A DNA stretch of 64,000 nt from Acetonema longum DSM 6540 (GCF_000219125.1 NZ_AFGF01000144.1:1-64000), one strand, 5' to 3'; positions 18,167-27,375 are shown, counted from the stretch's first letter. Program-made: numbers and translations. The notes: generated by a model not told the origin, from the sequence alone.

Positions 18167-19273
18167 TTACTTGCCGGTGCCGGCGGCGATCATGGCTTTT
18201 ACGTTTTCCACCTTGGCATTGGGCGGGATGGAACAGCCTGAAGTCAGGATGAAGCCTGCGCCCATATCCTTGATCAGTTTCGTGCAATAGCCGTAGACCT
18301 CATCAGGGGTGCCCAAAGCCAGCTTGGTAGCTGGTACGTCACCCTTGATGCACATGCGGTCGCCCAGAGCGGCTTTGATTTTGTAAATGTCGGTAGCGGC
18401 ATCGGATTCGAAAACGGCTCTGCCTTTAGGGAAGGATCTGAAGCAATCCAGATCTCTCTCCCAGTTAGCATCCATATGCAGGTTTACAACAGCGCCTTCT
18501 TCAATGATCACGTCGGCGGCGCCTTTAATGTATTTCCAGACAAAGCGTTCCCACAGCTTGGGCGTGAAGAATTCGCTGGCGCCCCGGGAGGGAGCCAAAA
18601 ATACCATTTTGGAATTTGTAGCGCGGATTTGCTGCCGCAAGGTGTCCATGGTCTCTTTCTGAATGACGTCCAGGACAGCCTCCACCTTATCGGGGATCTT
18701 GTATAAATCTTTGATGAACCGGGGCATGGAACGGCCTCCGCTAAGGTATTCATTGACGGTAATCGTGACCAGAGGCGAATAGACCATATAGCCGGCGTCT
18801 TCAAAATTTTTGACCATCTGGTTGGTATCAGCCAATTCTCCAAATAATTTATCCAAGTTGATGCCCAGCCTATTTTTGAGGTAATCGATCTGGAAAGGGG
18901 CCCACCCTTTATTCAAAATAGTATCGTAATCATCAGTAGTAATATTTTCCCGTTCATCCAGCTGCCAGAGGGTGTCATCCGGCAGCTCCCGCCCGGGCAG
19001 CTTCACCTTGGTCATGAACATTAAAGGGAACAAGATGCCGGCGGCAAAGGCGGAGTTGGTGCCGTCAAAATCTCCAAGGTCTTTGGCCGAATCCAGCATG
19101 ACCTTATTGGAAGCCTGCAGACTGGAAACAAAATCCGCCAGTTTTACCCCCATATGTCGGGCGCAAAAGGAGTCCATCATCATGATGACCGGCGTTCTGT
19201 CGGTTTTCTCCAGGGCGATTGCCTTATGTACTCTTTCGGTACGCTCTTTGAGCAATTCCTGAGTTGATTTCAC
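18167..19273 (-). CDS. UroD-family corrinoid methyltransferase, second copy
   Basis: A 368-residue UroD-superfamily protein with NLHMDANWERDL (His/Asp) and LTSGCSIPPNAK (Cys) as likely metal-site segments. It is related to, but clearly different from, the protein at 12365. The corrinoid gene at 19345 lies upstream on the same strand (72 bases between), forming an MT I plus corrinoid protein pair. ATG start with GGAGGTG upstream. The methyl donor is unknown; the distinct sequence suggests a different substrate or an MtaA-like role from the 12365 protein. Confidence 0.8.
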   Translation of the reverse strand: MKSTQELLKERTERVHKAIALEKTDRTPVIMMMDSFCARHMGVKLADFVSSLQASNKVMLDSAKDLGDFDGTNSAFAAGILFPLMFMTKVKLPGRELPDDTLWQLDERENITTDDYDTILNKGWAPFQIDYLKNRLGINLDKLFGELADTNQMVKNFEDAGYMVYSPLVTITVNEYLSGGRSMPRFIKDLYKIPDKVEAVLDVIQKETMDTLRQQIRATNSKMVFLAPSRGASEFFTPKLWERFVWKYIKGAADVIIEEGAVVNLHMDANWERDLDCFRSFPKGRAVFESDAATDIYKIKAALGDRMCIKGDVPATKLALGTPDEVYGYCTKLIKDMGAGFILTSGCSIPPNAKVENVKAMIAAGTGK

Positions 19274-19344
19274 TGGACTTTCACCTCCAGAATTTCTAGA
19301 ATCTCAAAAGAATCATTCTCATTTCTCCATACGCGGCGACTGGT

Positions 19345-19968
19345 TTAGCTTACAGCCTTCCGGGTGGCTTCCACCGCATCCTGGGCGTTTTTGCAGTAGC
19401 CATCGGCGCCTACGTACTTGGATACATTGGCATCCACCGGACCGCCGCCTACCAGTACGGTTACTGATGGATCAGCCGCCTTTACTGCTGCCACCGTTTC
19501 TTTCATTACGTCAAAAGCAGTAGTTAAGAGGCAGCACATGCCCACGACCTGGGGGTGATTGGCTTTCACAGCATCGACGAAATTGGCAATGGGAACATCA
19601 ACGCCCAAATCCACAACTTTGAACCCATTACAATTCATAATAGTGGCCACGATATTTTTGCCAATATCATGGATATCGTCTTTTACCGTACCCAGTACCA
19701 TGGTTCCCAGCTGCGCGGTTCCTCCGCCTGCCGTCAAAGCTTCACCTAACAGAGCGGCGGCTGTGGAAAACACATCAGCCGACATGATCAGTTCGGATAA
19801 ATAGTAATCTCCTGCTTCATACAGTTTTCCCACCTGTTCCATACCCTGCTGCAAGGCCGCCAGAACATCAATGGCCGGCACGCCGGACGCAAGTTGCTCC
19901 TTAACCCCCGCTACGACCAAATCCTCATCCAGTTCCGCCATGGCTTTGACTAAATCCGCTTTTGTCAT
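19345..19968 (-). CDS. Methyl-carrier corrinoid protein
   Basis: A 207-residue MtaC/MtvC-type protein. Residues 1-85 are the helical cap domain; the Rossmann-like cobalamin domain follows, with VKDDIHDIGKN giving His100 as lower axial ligand (DxHxxG), then VDLGVDVP and VLVGGGPV. It carries the methyl group between MT I (18167) and MT II. Promoter region is shared divergently with GntR-2; the AACTTGTATATATAAGTT palindrome at 20083 lies about 115 bases upstream of its start. Confidence 0.92.
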   Translation of the reverse strand: MTKADLVKAMAELDEDLVVAGVKEQLASGVPAIDVLAALQQGMEQVGKLYEAGDYYLSELIMSADVFSTAAALLGEALTAGGGTAQLGTMVLGTVKDDIHDIGKNIVATIMNCNGFKVVDLGVDVPIANFVDAVKANHPQVVGMCCLLTTAFDVMKETVAAVKAADPSVTVLVGGGPVDANVSKYVGADGYCKNAQDAVEATRKAVS

Positions 19969-20289
19969 TTTTCATACCTCCCGCATAATAATTTGGAGAC
20001 CACCTTGAGATGGTGAGTAAAGCCGTTATGAATATTTCCGCCGCTCTAACTGCTTAAGGACGGCGGTAAAAAGAATTGTATAAACTTGTATATATAAGTT
20101 ATTGTAACATCTGTATTGTTATTTTTCAATCATAATTTTCAGACAATTAATTCTAGATTCAATTGTCTGGATTCGAGTGCGTTGCAGACTGAGTTCCGGG
20201 AATATTGACGGATTATTTAGAAAATGATACGATTTAATATATACACAGGTATAAACTTGCTTGAAGACAGCAATAGCAGCCTGTAGGGC
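19969..20289. promoter_or_regulatory. Divergent control region between corrinoid gene and GntR-2
   Basis: A 321-base gap with two recognisable elements. At 20083-20100 an 18-base near-perfect palindrome, AACTTGTATATATAAGTT (one G-T mismatch pair), lies on the corrinoid side. At 20205-20233 a promoter TTGACG-N17-TACGAT points toward GntR-2, followed by the A/T-rich TAATATATACACAGGTATAAACTT. These related A/T-rich sites are plausible operators for the GntR-2 protein. Confidence 0.6.
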
Positions 20290-21027
20290 ATGGAGGAATC
20301 AACTTTGAGCGCTCGGATGACAGCGATCTATTATCGGGTGGCAGAAGATTTGAAGGAAAAGATCATGACCGGCAAGTTGCTTCCGGGCGAGATGGCGCCT
20401 TCAGAATCGCAGCTGGTCGAAGCGTACGGCATCAGCCGGATGACCGTCAGACAAGGCATTGGTCTCTTGGTGGACGGCGGTTATCTGTATTCGGTTCCGG
20501 GGAAGGGTTATTATGTGGCGGCTCCCAACCTGGATAAAATTATTATCGATGCCTCCCAGGATCGTTTTTTTGGCCAAAAGATGAAAGTGACTCTGAAAAA
20601 AGTGGATGTTGTCACTGCCGACGATACTTTGGCCGCCAAGATGGAAACGCGGGCCGGCGAGATTATTCTGCGGATGCAGCTAACCCTTAATTCCCGGGAG
20701 GGACCGGTGGCGCTGGATTGCCGCTATCTACCCTATCGCAAGGGAGAGCCGCTGTTGGAAAATGAGCTGCAATATGCTGACTTTCCCCATATTGCAGCCC
20801 GTCACTCCAAAGTGGTCTTAGCCAGAAGTCAATTTACCATCGGAGCCGTCCTGCTGGCGGTGGAAGAGGCTAAAGCACTGGAAACCGAACCGGGTACGGC
20901 CGCTCTGTGCATTGAGCAATTGCTTTTTGATCGTGGGGGCAAACCGTTAGGCTGGTCAAGGATGGTATGCCGCAGTGATCGTTATGTGATGACGGGAGTC
21001 GCCTATCCATACGCCGAAAGGGTGTGA
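20290..21027 (+). CDS. GntR-family regulator with UTRA domain (GntR-2)
   Basis: A 245-residue HutC-type regulator, paralogous to the one at 2259. The winged helix spans residues about 10-78 (YYRVAEDLKEKIMTGKLLPGE, ISRMTVRQGIGLL), then a UTRA domain with RYLPYRKGEPLLENELQYADFP matching a block in GntR-1. ATG start; a TTG five codons later is an alternative. Its stop overlaps the next corrinoid gene by 4 bases, so regulator and corrinoid protein are produced together. It probably responds to the methylated substrate or its product. Confidence 0.9.
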   Translation: MEESTLSARMTAIYYRVAEDLKEKIMTGKLLPGEMAPSESQLVEAYGISRMTVRQGIGLLVDGGYLYSVPGKGYYVAAPNLDKIIIDASQDRFFGQKMKVTLKKVDVVTADDTLAAKMETRAGEIILRMQLTLNSREGPVALDCRYLPYRKGEPLLENELQYADFPHIAARHSKVVLARSQFTIGAVLLAVEEAKALETEPGTAALCIEQLLFDRGGKPLGWSRMVCRSDRYVMTGVAYPYAERV

Positions 21028-21704
21028 CTGGAGTGATTTTGACAACGTCGACAACGCCAAAAATACTGACTGCAGCACTAACGCGTATCAATGAAGATAA
21101 AGTCGTAGAACTGGCCCAGCGCAGCCTGGACCGGGGTGTCCATCCCCATCTGATCATGGAACAAATGCGAGCGGGGCTTGACGCAGTGTACCAGCTTTAC
21201 AGCAAGGGAACCTATTTTTTGGCTGATTTGCTGATTGCGGCAGAAATTTTCAAGAAGGTGCAAAATATGGTCCAGGACCAAACCAGGTTGACCGATCGCC
21301 GGGAGGCAACCGACATTGTGTTTGGCACAGTGAAAGACGATATTCACGATATCGGCAAGAATATCGTAATCAGCGTCATGGAATCCATGGATCTTCAGGT
21401 CGTTGACCTGGGAGTGGATGTGGAACCTGGACGGTTTGTGCACGCTGTGGCTGCCGCTAAAGCCCCCATCCTTTGCCTCATGGGGCTTTTGACCGTCTCT
21501 TATGAGCATATGAAAGACACGGTGGCATTACTGGAGAAAGCCGGTCTGCGGCAAAACACCGTAGTCTTCATCGGCGGCCTGGTGAATGATTCGGTGCAGG
21601 CCTATGTGGGCTCCGACTATTGGGAGCAGGACGTATATAAGGCCTGCCAACTGTGTAAAACCGTCTTAAAGCGGGAACTGCCTTCCAGTCTACATATCTC
21701 CTAA
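21024..21704 (+). CDS. Methyl-carrier corrinoid protein, second copy
   Basis: A 226-residue corrinoid protein: helical cap, then VKDDIHDIGKN with His108 as lower axial ligand, VDLGVDVEP and VVFIGGLVN. It differs from the 19345 protein in the cap domain and C-terminus, so the two may serve different MT I enzymes. The GTG at 21024 overlaps the GntR-2 stop; a GTG three codons later is possible. The 3' end overlaps the convergent DUF2284 gene by 4 bases. Confidence 0.9.
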   Translation: MTGVILTTSTTPKILTAALTRINEDKVVELAQRSLDRGVHPHLIMEQMRAGLDAVYQLYSKGTYFLADLLIAAEIFKKVQNMVQDQTRLTDRREATDIVFGTVKDDIHDIGKNIVISVMESMDLQVVDLGVDVEPGRFVHAVAAAKAPILCLMGLLTVSYEHMKDTVALLEKAGLRQNTVVFIGGLVNDSVQAYVGSDYWEQDVYKACQLCKTVLKRELPSSLHIS

Positions 21705-22255
21705 AGGTTAAACAGGATCAATCCCACATAGGAAAGCGTATTTTTCCCGTTATAGTAGGGGATGCCGCAGGCTTTCTCCAGATGCATTACATCAATCCCG
21801 TAGGATTCCACCGAGGCAAGCGCCTGGTCGGGAAAGCGGCAGGGCTCGCGGTCCAGATAAGAACACCGCGGGCAGATTTCGCAGGCGCCGGCCTTTAAGG
21901 GCAGAATATCTTCCAATTTATGCTTGCCTTTTACCATGGCCAGGATGTCCCGGAATACCCCCTCATGAGCCTTGCCTGCTGCTACCATTCCTCTCCAGTC
22001 AAAAGTCCGGGCCAGCTGATGCACTGTCTGAAACAACATTCCTTCCTTATAGCGGCAGGCTCTGGATTTTAATTCCGCAAAATCTCCTACGGCAGGCGGG
22101 CATACCCAGTTGGTGTTGTATTTGCCGCAGGTGTTTTGTTCACAGGCTTTGCGAAAATCCTCGACGAATCTGATCTGGGACACTTGGGCAATTGCCGCAT
22201 AATCCGCTTTTAAATCCAATGCATCCTGTATTAATGCATCATAATTTATTGCCAT
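21701..22255 (-). CDS. DUF2284 Cys-rich metal-binding protein
   Basis: A 184-residue protein with many cysteines: ACEQNTCGKYNTNWVCPP near the N-terminus and CEICPRCSYLDREPCRFP in the second half, plus ACGIPYYNG near the end. This matches the DUF2284 family of predicted metal or Fe-S proteins often found beside corrinoid methyltransferase genes. ATG 22255 is chosen since AGGTGG precedes it and the longer reading frame is a hydrophobic non-homologous extension. Function unproven; a redox or metal-handling role is plausible. Confidence 0.8.
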   Translation of the reverse strand: MAINYDALIQDALDLKADYAAIAQVSQIRFVEDFRKACEQNTCGKYNTNWVCPPAVGDFAELKSRACRYKEGMLFQTVHQLARTFDWRGMVAAGKAHEGVFRDILAMVKGKHKLEDILPLKAGACEICPRCSYLDREPCRFPDQALASVESYGIDVMHLEKACGIPYYNGKNTLSYVGLILFNL

Positions 22256-22383
22256 CACTGCATTCCACCTTTGCACAAATATCAGCTTGATTAAAATGGT
22301 AATGCCATATTTTATTTTTGTCAAATTCGGATAATTCAAAAAAATCAGCATTTATACAGACCGTGTCAAAGAAGGGACAATAA

Positions 22384-22566
22384 GGGGGAGATATAGCGAC
22401 GGTCTGGCAGAAGGGTCATTATAATCCCGCTGCCCCACTGTTCCTCAAAAAGGTGTCTGAGGACATCGGCTTACGGCAGCAGATGAACCGAGCGACAAAT
22501 ACCTGCATAAAGTCGGAGACGCTGTTAGCCGTTCTAAGCATCATGCTTCTGCTGCACTCGGCCTAA
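22384..22566 (+). pseudogene. Possible transposase remnant
   Basis: An open stretch of about 60 codons without a credible start, reading ...AAPLFLKKVSEDIGLRQQMN... to ...AVLSIMLLLHSA-stop. The pattern loosely resembles the N-terminal domain of IS1634-type transposases, but this is judged by eye. The rest of the 22256-22739 gap holds only the hairpin repeat described next. Confidence 0.25.
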
Positions 22567-22587
22567 TATCGGGGAAATATAGTGCGA

Positions 22588-22666
22588 GGCAAAAATGCAT
22601 CAGGGACTCACCACAGATTTTACGGTGAGTCCCTGATGCATTTTTCGACCCGGAATCATTACGACC
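22588..22666 (+). repeat. Dispersed hairpin repeat, copy 1 (terminator-like)
   Basis: The hairpin has perfect 22-base arms (22591-22612 and 22624-22645) around an 11-base loop, with TTTTT at its 3' edge. Flanks starting GGCAAAAA and ending GAATCATTACGACC match a second copy at 42622-42705. It follows the remnant ORF and lies before the convergent iolR gene, where it could end transcription. Confidence 0.7.
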
Positions 22667-22739
22667 AGACGGTGAGTATCTGATCAATTGTTATCCTCCT
22701 AACGGAAAAACATTTAGAAGGGTACTGGCGTTCGCAAAT

Positions 22740-23498
22740 TTACTGCGGTGTTATTAATTCAATACCATGTTGGCTGAAGAATTCAAGATACTCTTTGTCG
22801 GGTCGGGTATTCGTTATAAAGACATGGATGTCTTTTAAATCGTAATAAGTGGTTAGTGAGATCCGTCCTAGTTTAGTGTTATCTGCCAAGAGAATAACCT
22901 TATCACAGTTTTCGACCACATACTTTTTAATGTCATACTCAAAAGACGAAGAATTTGTCACCCCTTTGGCAATGGATACCCCAGTAGTGGCCATAAAGGC
23001 CTTGGAAATATTATATCTTTTTAGGTTTGCTACAGCGTTGGCGTCAACAAAGGAGTTGGTTCTTCTAAATAAAGTTCCTCCCGTAGAAATAATGTTCAAA
23101 TCGGGGTAGGGCAGAGAACTGACTATGACATTTAAATTATTTGAAATTATGGTTAAATTCTTTTTTTCGGACAGATGTGGCACCATGTGCATGGTAGTCG
23201 TCCCTGAGTCTATAAAAATAATATCACCGTCTTCGACAAAGCTGCTGGCAAATGCGGCAATGATTTGCTTGACCTCTTTATTTTTTTCCTCTCTACACTC
23301 AAAGGGTTCTGTGGTTTTTTTATCGCTTAGGACAATTCCGCCATAGACTTTTTTTATTTTACCTTTTTTCTCGAGTTCATTGATATCTCTTCTTATGGTA
23401 TTCTTAGAAACGTTAAACATGGCGCACAATTCTTCTATACTTGCTCTTTCGGTATCAACAATATAGTCTTCGAGTTTTTTGATTCTGCGCTCTTTCAA
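22740..23498 (-). CDS. iolR: DeoR-family regulator of inositol genes
   Basis: A 252-residue DeoR/GlpR-type repressor: N-terminal helix-turn-helix (RASIEELCAMFNVSKNTIRRDI) and a C-terminal sugar-phosphate isomerase-like sensor (DGDIIFIDSGTTTMHMVPHL, NNLNVIV, GGTLFRRTNSFV, LLADNTKLGR). TTG start at 23498 with AGAGGTG upstream. It is divergent from iolA with a 404-base gap, the position of IolR in inositol loci. In Bacillus, IolR is released by 2-deoxy-5-keto-gluconate 6-phosphate; the same effector is likely here. Confidence 0.85.
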   Translation of the reverse strand: MKERRIKKLEDYIVDTERASIEELCAMFNVSKNTIRRDINELEKKGKIKKVYGGIVLSDKKTTEPFECREEKNKEVKQIIAAFASSFVEDGDIIFIDSGTTTMHMVPHLSEKKNLTIISNNLNVIVSSLPYPDLNIISTGGTLFRRTNSFVDANAVANLKRYNISKAFMATTGVSIAKGVTNSSSFEYDIKKYVVENCDKVILLADNTKLGRISLTTYYDLKDIHVFITNTRPDKEYLEFFSQHGIELITPQ

Positions 23499-23811
23499 AT
23501 TTTCACCTCTAAGTTTTCGCAATAAAATAGCGAATATTCGGATTTTAAACACTTAATGAGTTGTTTTTGGTCAATTGATGGAACTAAAACACCAATGACA
23601 ATACCTTGCGTCAGCAATAGCTGAAATCTTTCCGGAATGAAACAACTTTATTATATAATAAACGAGCTATAATAATCAATATAATTGGGATAGTTCCTTC
23701 ATAAAAGGAGTTATGACAAATAGACTCAATATTTAAAAATTTTTAAAAAATACTCATATTTATTATTGAAATTATCTAAAAGATGAATTACAATATCACC
23801 ATAAAACGCAC

Positions 23812-23841
23812 TTGATTTTCAAAATATAATCAAAATATAAC
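23812..23841 (+). promoter_or_regulatory. iolA promoter with direct-repeat operator
   Basis: TTGATT (23812-23817) and TATAAC (23836-23841) with an 18-base spacer form the probable promoter. Two adjacent copies of TCAAAATATAA (23819-23829, 23830-23840) fill the spacer and -10. Each includes a CAA-A core resembling the Bacillus IolR half-site. The remainder of the 23499-23902 gap is A/T-rich with no gene seen. Confidence 0.55.
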
Positions 23842-23902
23842 CAACAAGTAAAGCGGGAAATGGTTTATTTCCTTCGGGAAACTGAAAGAGAGGAGCTTGC
23901 AG

Positions 23903-25417
23903 ATGGCAGTAAAGCGACTGAGGTATTGTGTCAATGGAGAATGGAGGGAATCAGCTACAAAGAAATACATGCCGGTTACCAACTCCAGTACCGGCAAGAT
24001 TATTGCAGAAGCGCCCTGTTGTACCGTTAACGAAGTAAATGAGGCGGTTGCCGCGGCCAAAGCGGCGTTTCCCGTCTGGTCCAATACTCCGGTGACGGCC
24101 AGAGTTCAGCTTATGTTCAGGTATAAATCTATTTTGGATTTATATTTGGAAGAACTGACCGTGCTTGTGGCCACTGAATTGGGAAAAAACCTGAGTGAGG
24201 CCCGCGGCGATGTTCTGAAAGCGATTGAAGTGGTGGAGCTTGCGTGTGCAACGCCGACTTTGCTGCAAGGCGATTCGCTGATGAATGTTTCCGAAGGCCA
24301 TGACACAGTGCTGTACAGGGAGCCGATCGGCGTATTTGCCGGTATCGTACCTTACAATTTTCCGGCGATGATCCCTTTTGGCTGGATGATTCCGCTCTGC
24401 ATCACGACAGGCAATACGTTTGTGCTGAAAGCCGCCAGCGCCGTGCCTCAGACCGCCATAAGAATGCTGGAGCTTTTGATAGAGGCGGGATTGCCGGCGG
24501 GAGTTGTCAACCTGCTTACCTGCAGCCGTCAGGAAGCGGAAAGTTTATTGAAACATCCGGATGTCGCAGGTATTTCTTATGTCGGTTCTACCTCGGTGGG
24601 GCTGCATATTTATTCGACCGCGGCGACTCATGGCAAGCGGGTTCAGGCATTGTGCGAAGCCAAAAACCACGGCTTGGTGCTTAAAGATGCTTCGCTGGAA
24701 TTGGCGACCGGCAGAGTCATTAATTCCGGCTTCGGCTGCGCGGGCCAGCGTTGCATGGCTTTGCCGGTTGTCTGCGTGGAAGAGGAAGTGGCGGATGCAT
24801 TTGTTGATCATCTGGTTACATTCGCTAAAAGACTCAGAGTCGGGCCCGGTTATGATCAGGCTACCGATTTGGGGCCTGTCGTGTCGGCGGAACATAAACA
24901 AAGCGTCCTGAATTGGATTGCCAAAGGGATTGAAGAAGGGGCAAAACTCATTTTGGACGGCAGGGATATTGCCGTCACAGGCTATGAGGGAGGTTTTTAC
25001 CTCGGCCCGACAATTTTTGATCATGTTAAACCGGAAATGAGTATTGGTACCAGTGAGATTTTCGGGCCTGTGGTGTGTATCAAGCGGGTAAAGGATTTTG
25101 AACATGGCCTGGCGGTAATGAATGGGAACCCCTTCGCCAACGGGTCCTGCATTTTCACGCAGAACGGTTATTATGCCAGAGAGTTTGCCAAAAGAACTCA
25201 CGGCGGCATGGTTGGTATCAACGTAGGCATTCCCGTTCCTTTATCTGTATTCCCTTTTTCGGGGCATAAACAATCATTTTTTGGCGATCTGCACTGCATG
25301 GGCAAGGACGGCGTGGCCTTCTTCACGGAAGCTAAGTGTGTGACCAGCCGCTGGTTTGACGAAGACGCAAAACATACCAAGGTGGATACCTGGGAAGGAA
25401 CAATGACGCGCAAATAA
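23903..25417 (+). CDS. iolA: Methylmalonate/malonate-semialdehyde dehydrogenase (CoA-acylating)
   Basis: A 504-residue aldehyde dehydrogenase of the MmsA branch. Key segments are YNFPAMIPFGWMIP, the KNHG motif and the catalytic cysteine in FGCAGQRCMA (about Cys284). It converts malonate semialdehyde, the end product of inositol breakdown, to acetyl-CoA and CO2 with NAD and CoA. ATG 23903 has AGGAG 7 bases upstream. First gene of the inositol operon. Confidence 0.9.
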   Translation: MAVKRLRYCVNGEWRESATKKYMPVTNSSTGKIIAEAPCCTVNEVNEAVAAAKAAFPVWSNTPVTARVQLMFRYKSILDLYLEELTVLVATELGKNLSEARGDVLKAIEVVELACATPTLLQGDSLMNVSEGHDTVLYREPIGVFAGIVPYNFPAMIPFGWMIPLCITTGNTFVLKAASAVPQTAIRMLELLIEAGLPAGVVNLLTCSRQEAESLLKHPDVAGISYVGSTSVGLHIYSTAATHGKRVQALCEAKNHGLVLKDASLELATGRVINSGFGCAGQRCMALPVVCVEEEVADAFVDHLVTFAKRLRVGPGYDQATDLGPVVSAEHKQSVLNWIAKGIEEGAKLILDGRDIAVTGYEGGFYLGPTIFDHVKPEMSIGTSEIFGPVVCIKRVKDFEHGLAVMNGNPFANGSCIFTQNGYYAREFAKRTHGGMVGINVGIPVPLSVFPFSGHKQSFFGDLHCMGKDGVAFFTEAKCVTSRWFDEDAKHTKVDTWEGTMTRK

Positions 25418-25475
25418 CCCTTTTACATGATCCGGTCCGGTATAGCAAAAAATTTGTTGTAAAGAGGGGAGCCCG

Positions 25476-26324
25476 GTGCCATTAGTTACACTGAGGGAAA
25501 TTTTACAGAAAACAGATCAGTCCGATTATGGAGTGGGGTCTTTTAATGTCGTGAGTATGGAAATGGTCATGGGGGTGATCAGAGCCGCGGAAGAGACGTT
25601 TTCACCGATTATCCTGCAGACGGCGGAAGCGAGGCTGAAGCATTCGCCGCTGAATCTAATCGGCCCGCTGATGGTCGAGGCCGCCTGCAAGGCGAAAGTG
25701 CCGGTAGCCGTACATTTAGATCATGGTTCACAGCTGGAAATCATAAAACAGGCCTTGGAGATAGGGTTTACCTCCGTAATGTTTGACGGCTCACGGTTAC
25801 CGCTTGCGGTGAATATTACTAAAACTCTGGAAGTTGCCCGTCTGGCGCAAGGGTATGGAGCATCGGTGGAAGCGGAAATTGGCCGGGTTGGCGGCAGTGA
25901 GGACGGAGCAGAGGATATTGAAATGGCCATCACTCAGGTGCAGGACGCCCAAACCTTCTTCGAGCATACTGGCGTGGATGCCCTGGCGGTGGCTATCGGC
26001 AATGTTCACGGAGTATATAAAAGGGAACCCAATCTGCAGTTTGCCAGGCTGAAAGACATCCATGCAGCAGTGGCGGCTCCCTTGGTTCTGCACGGTGGCT
26101 CCGGCATCACTGCTCAGGATTTTCGACAGTGCATCCAGCATGGCATAAAGAAAATCAATGTACAGACCGCCACCTTGCATAAGGTAGTGGCGAAAGTGCG
26201 CTCATTGTTTCAGCAAACGGAAAATCCGGATTATTTTACTTACCATGAGTGTGTGATTGCCGCCGCGCATGAAAGCGCCAAAGATCATATGGAAGCATTT
26301 CAAAGTGTGAATCAAGCTTGGTAG
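25476..26324 (+). CDS. iolJ: Class II aldolase, 6-phospho-5-dehydro-2-deoxygluconate aldolase
   Basis: A 282-residue class II (zinc) aldolase. Metal-binding histidines are in VHLDHGS and in VLHGGSGIT; EAEIGRVGGSED and ALAVAIGNVHGVYK are the usual sugar-bisphosphate aldolase blocks. Sequence alone fits any FbaA/GatY relative, but placement between iolA and iolC identifies the IolJ role: cleavage of the phosphorylated keto-acid to DHAP and malonate semialdehyde. GTG start with AGAGGGGA upstream. Confidence 0.85.
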   Translation: MPLVTLREILQKTDQSDYGVGSFNVVSMEMVMGVIRAAEETFSPIILQTAEARLKHSPLNLIGPLMVEAACKAKVPVAVHLDHGSQLEIIKQALEIGFTSVMFDGSRLPLAVNITKTLEVARLAQGYGASVEAEIGRVGGSEDGAEDIEMAITQVQDAQTFFEHTGVDALAVAIGNVHGVYKREPNLQFARLKDIHAAVAAPLVLHGGSGITAQDFRQCIQHGIKKINVQTATLHKVVAKVRSLFQQTENPDYFTYHECVIAAAHESAKDHMEAFQSVNQAW

Positions 26325-26335
26325 GAGGCTGGGGC

Positions 26336-27355
26336 ATGACTGGAATACAATTTGATGGCACAAAACATATGGATATTATTCCCATTGGGAGAGTGGCCAT
26401 AGATTTTAACCCTGTAGATCTCAATAAACCGTTGGACGAAAGTACGACTTTCCGCAAATACCTTGGCGGATCACCCGCCAATATCGCTGTCGGCATGGCT
26501 CGGCTGGGCAAGAAAGTGGGGTTTATCTCTAAGGTTTCTGATGACCAGTTTGGCCGGTTTGTTATCAATTATTTCAAAAAAGAGGGTATCGACACTTCCC
26601 ATATCGCCGTGGCGAAGAACGGCGAGTCGCTGGGACTTACTTTTACGGAAATTCTAAGCCCCACCGCCAGCAGTATCCTGATGTACCGTAACGGTGTGGC
26701 TGATTTGGCATTATCGCCGGAAGAGGTCAATGAAGATTACATTAAGAATGCCAAGGCGATTATTATTTCCGGCACTGCGCTGGCGGCGAGCCCTTCGCGG
26801 GAAGCCGCTCTCTTGGCGATGGAATATGCCAAAAAACATGGGACGGCAGTCATATTTGATATTGATTATCGGAGCTACACCTGGCAGTCGAAAGCGGAGC
26901 TGGTGATCTATTACTCCGCCATAGCCCGGGCCAGCGATATTATTCTGGGATCAAGAGAAGAGTACAATTTGATGGAAAGTGTCGTGGCGCCGGCAGGAAG
27001 CAGCGATCAGGAGACGGCTGCCCGCTGGCTGGCCTGCGACAATAAAATTGTTGTCATTAAACACGGCAAAGAAGGCTCTGCCGCCTATACCGGCAGCGGC
27101 GGCGTATATAAGATCAAACCTTTTCCGGTAAAACTGCTGAAATCTTTCGGCGGCGGCGATGCATACGCCTCTGCTTTTCTCTACGGGTTAATGGAAGGCT
27201 GGGAGATCGTCGATTGCCTTGAGTTTGGCAGCGCCTCGGCGGCCCTGCTGGTGGCGAGCCACAGCTGTTCCGATGCGATGCCGGGTGTTGACGAGATACG
27301 GGAATTTATTAAGAAAGCTAAAGAAGAATACGGTGAAATGGTAGTCAGAGCATAA
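26336..27355 (+). CDS. iolC: 5-dehydro-2-deoxygluconokinase
   Basis: A 339-residue PfkB-family sugar kinase. It starts with the IPIGRVAIDFNP strand, has the YLGGSPANIAVGMARLGKK motif near residue 45 and the C-terminal catalytic FGGGDAYASAFLYGL (general-base Asp). IolC signature spacing (VDLNKPLDES) is visible. It phosphorylates 5-dehydro-2-deoxygluconate for IolJ. ATG 26336 is used because TAGGAGG precedes it; an upstream TTG overlapping iolJ lacks a ribosome site. Confidence 0.9.
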   Translation: MTGIQFDGTKHMDIIPIGRVAIDFNPVDLNKPLDESTTFRKYLGGSPANIAVGMARLGKKVGFISKVSDDQFGRFVINYFKKEGIDTSHIAVAKNGESLGLTFTEILSPTASSILMYRNGVADLALSPEEVNEDYIKNAKAIIISGTALAASPSREAALLAMEYAKKHGTAVIFDIDYRSYTWQSKAELVIYYSAIARASDIILGSREEYNLMESVVAPAGSSDQETAARWLACDNKIVVIKHGKEGSAAYTGSGGVYKIKPFPVKLLKSFGGGDAYASAFLYGLMEGWEIVDCLEFGSASAALLVASHSCSDAMPGVDEIREFIKKAKEEYGEMVVRA

Positions 27356-27375
27356 AAAGCACGGGAGGCATTAGA

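Noticed and set aside
22591-22645. Inverted repeat as an insertion-sequence end
   Set aside because: The two arms are adjacent with an 11-base loop and enclose no gene, and a T-run follows, so a terminator-like repeat is more likely.
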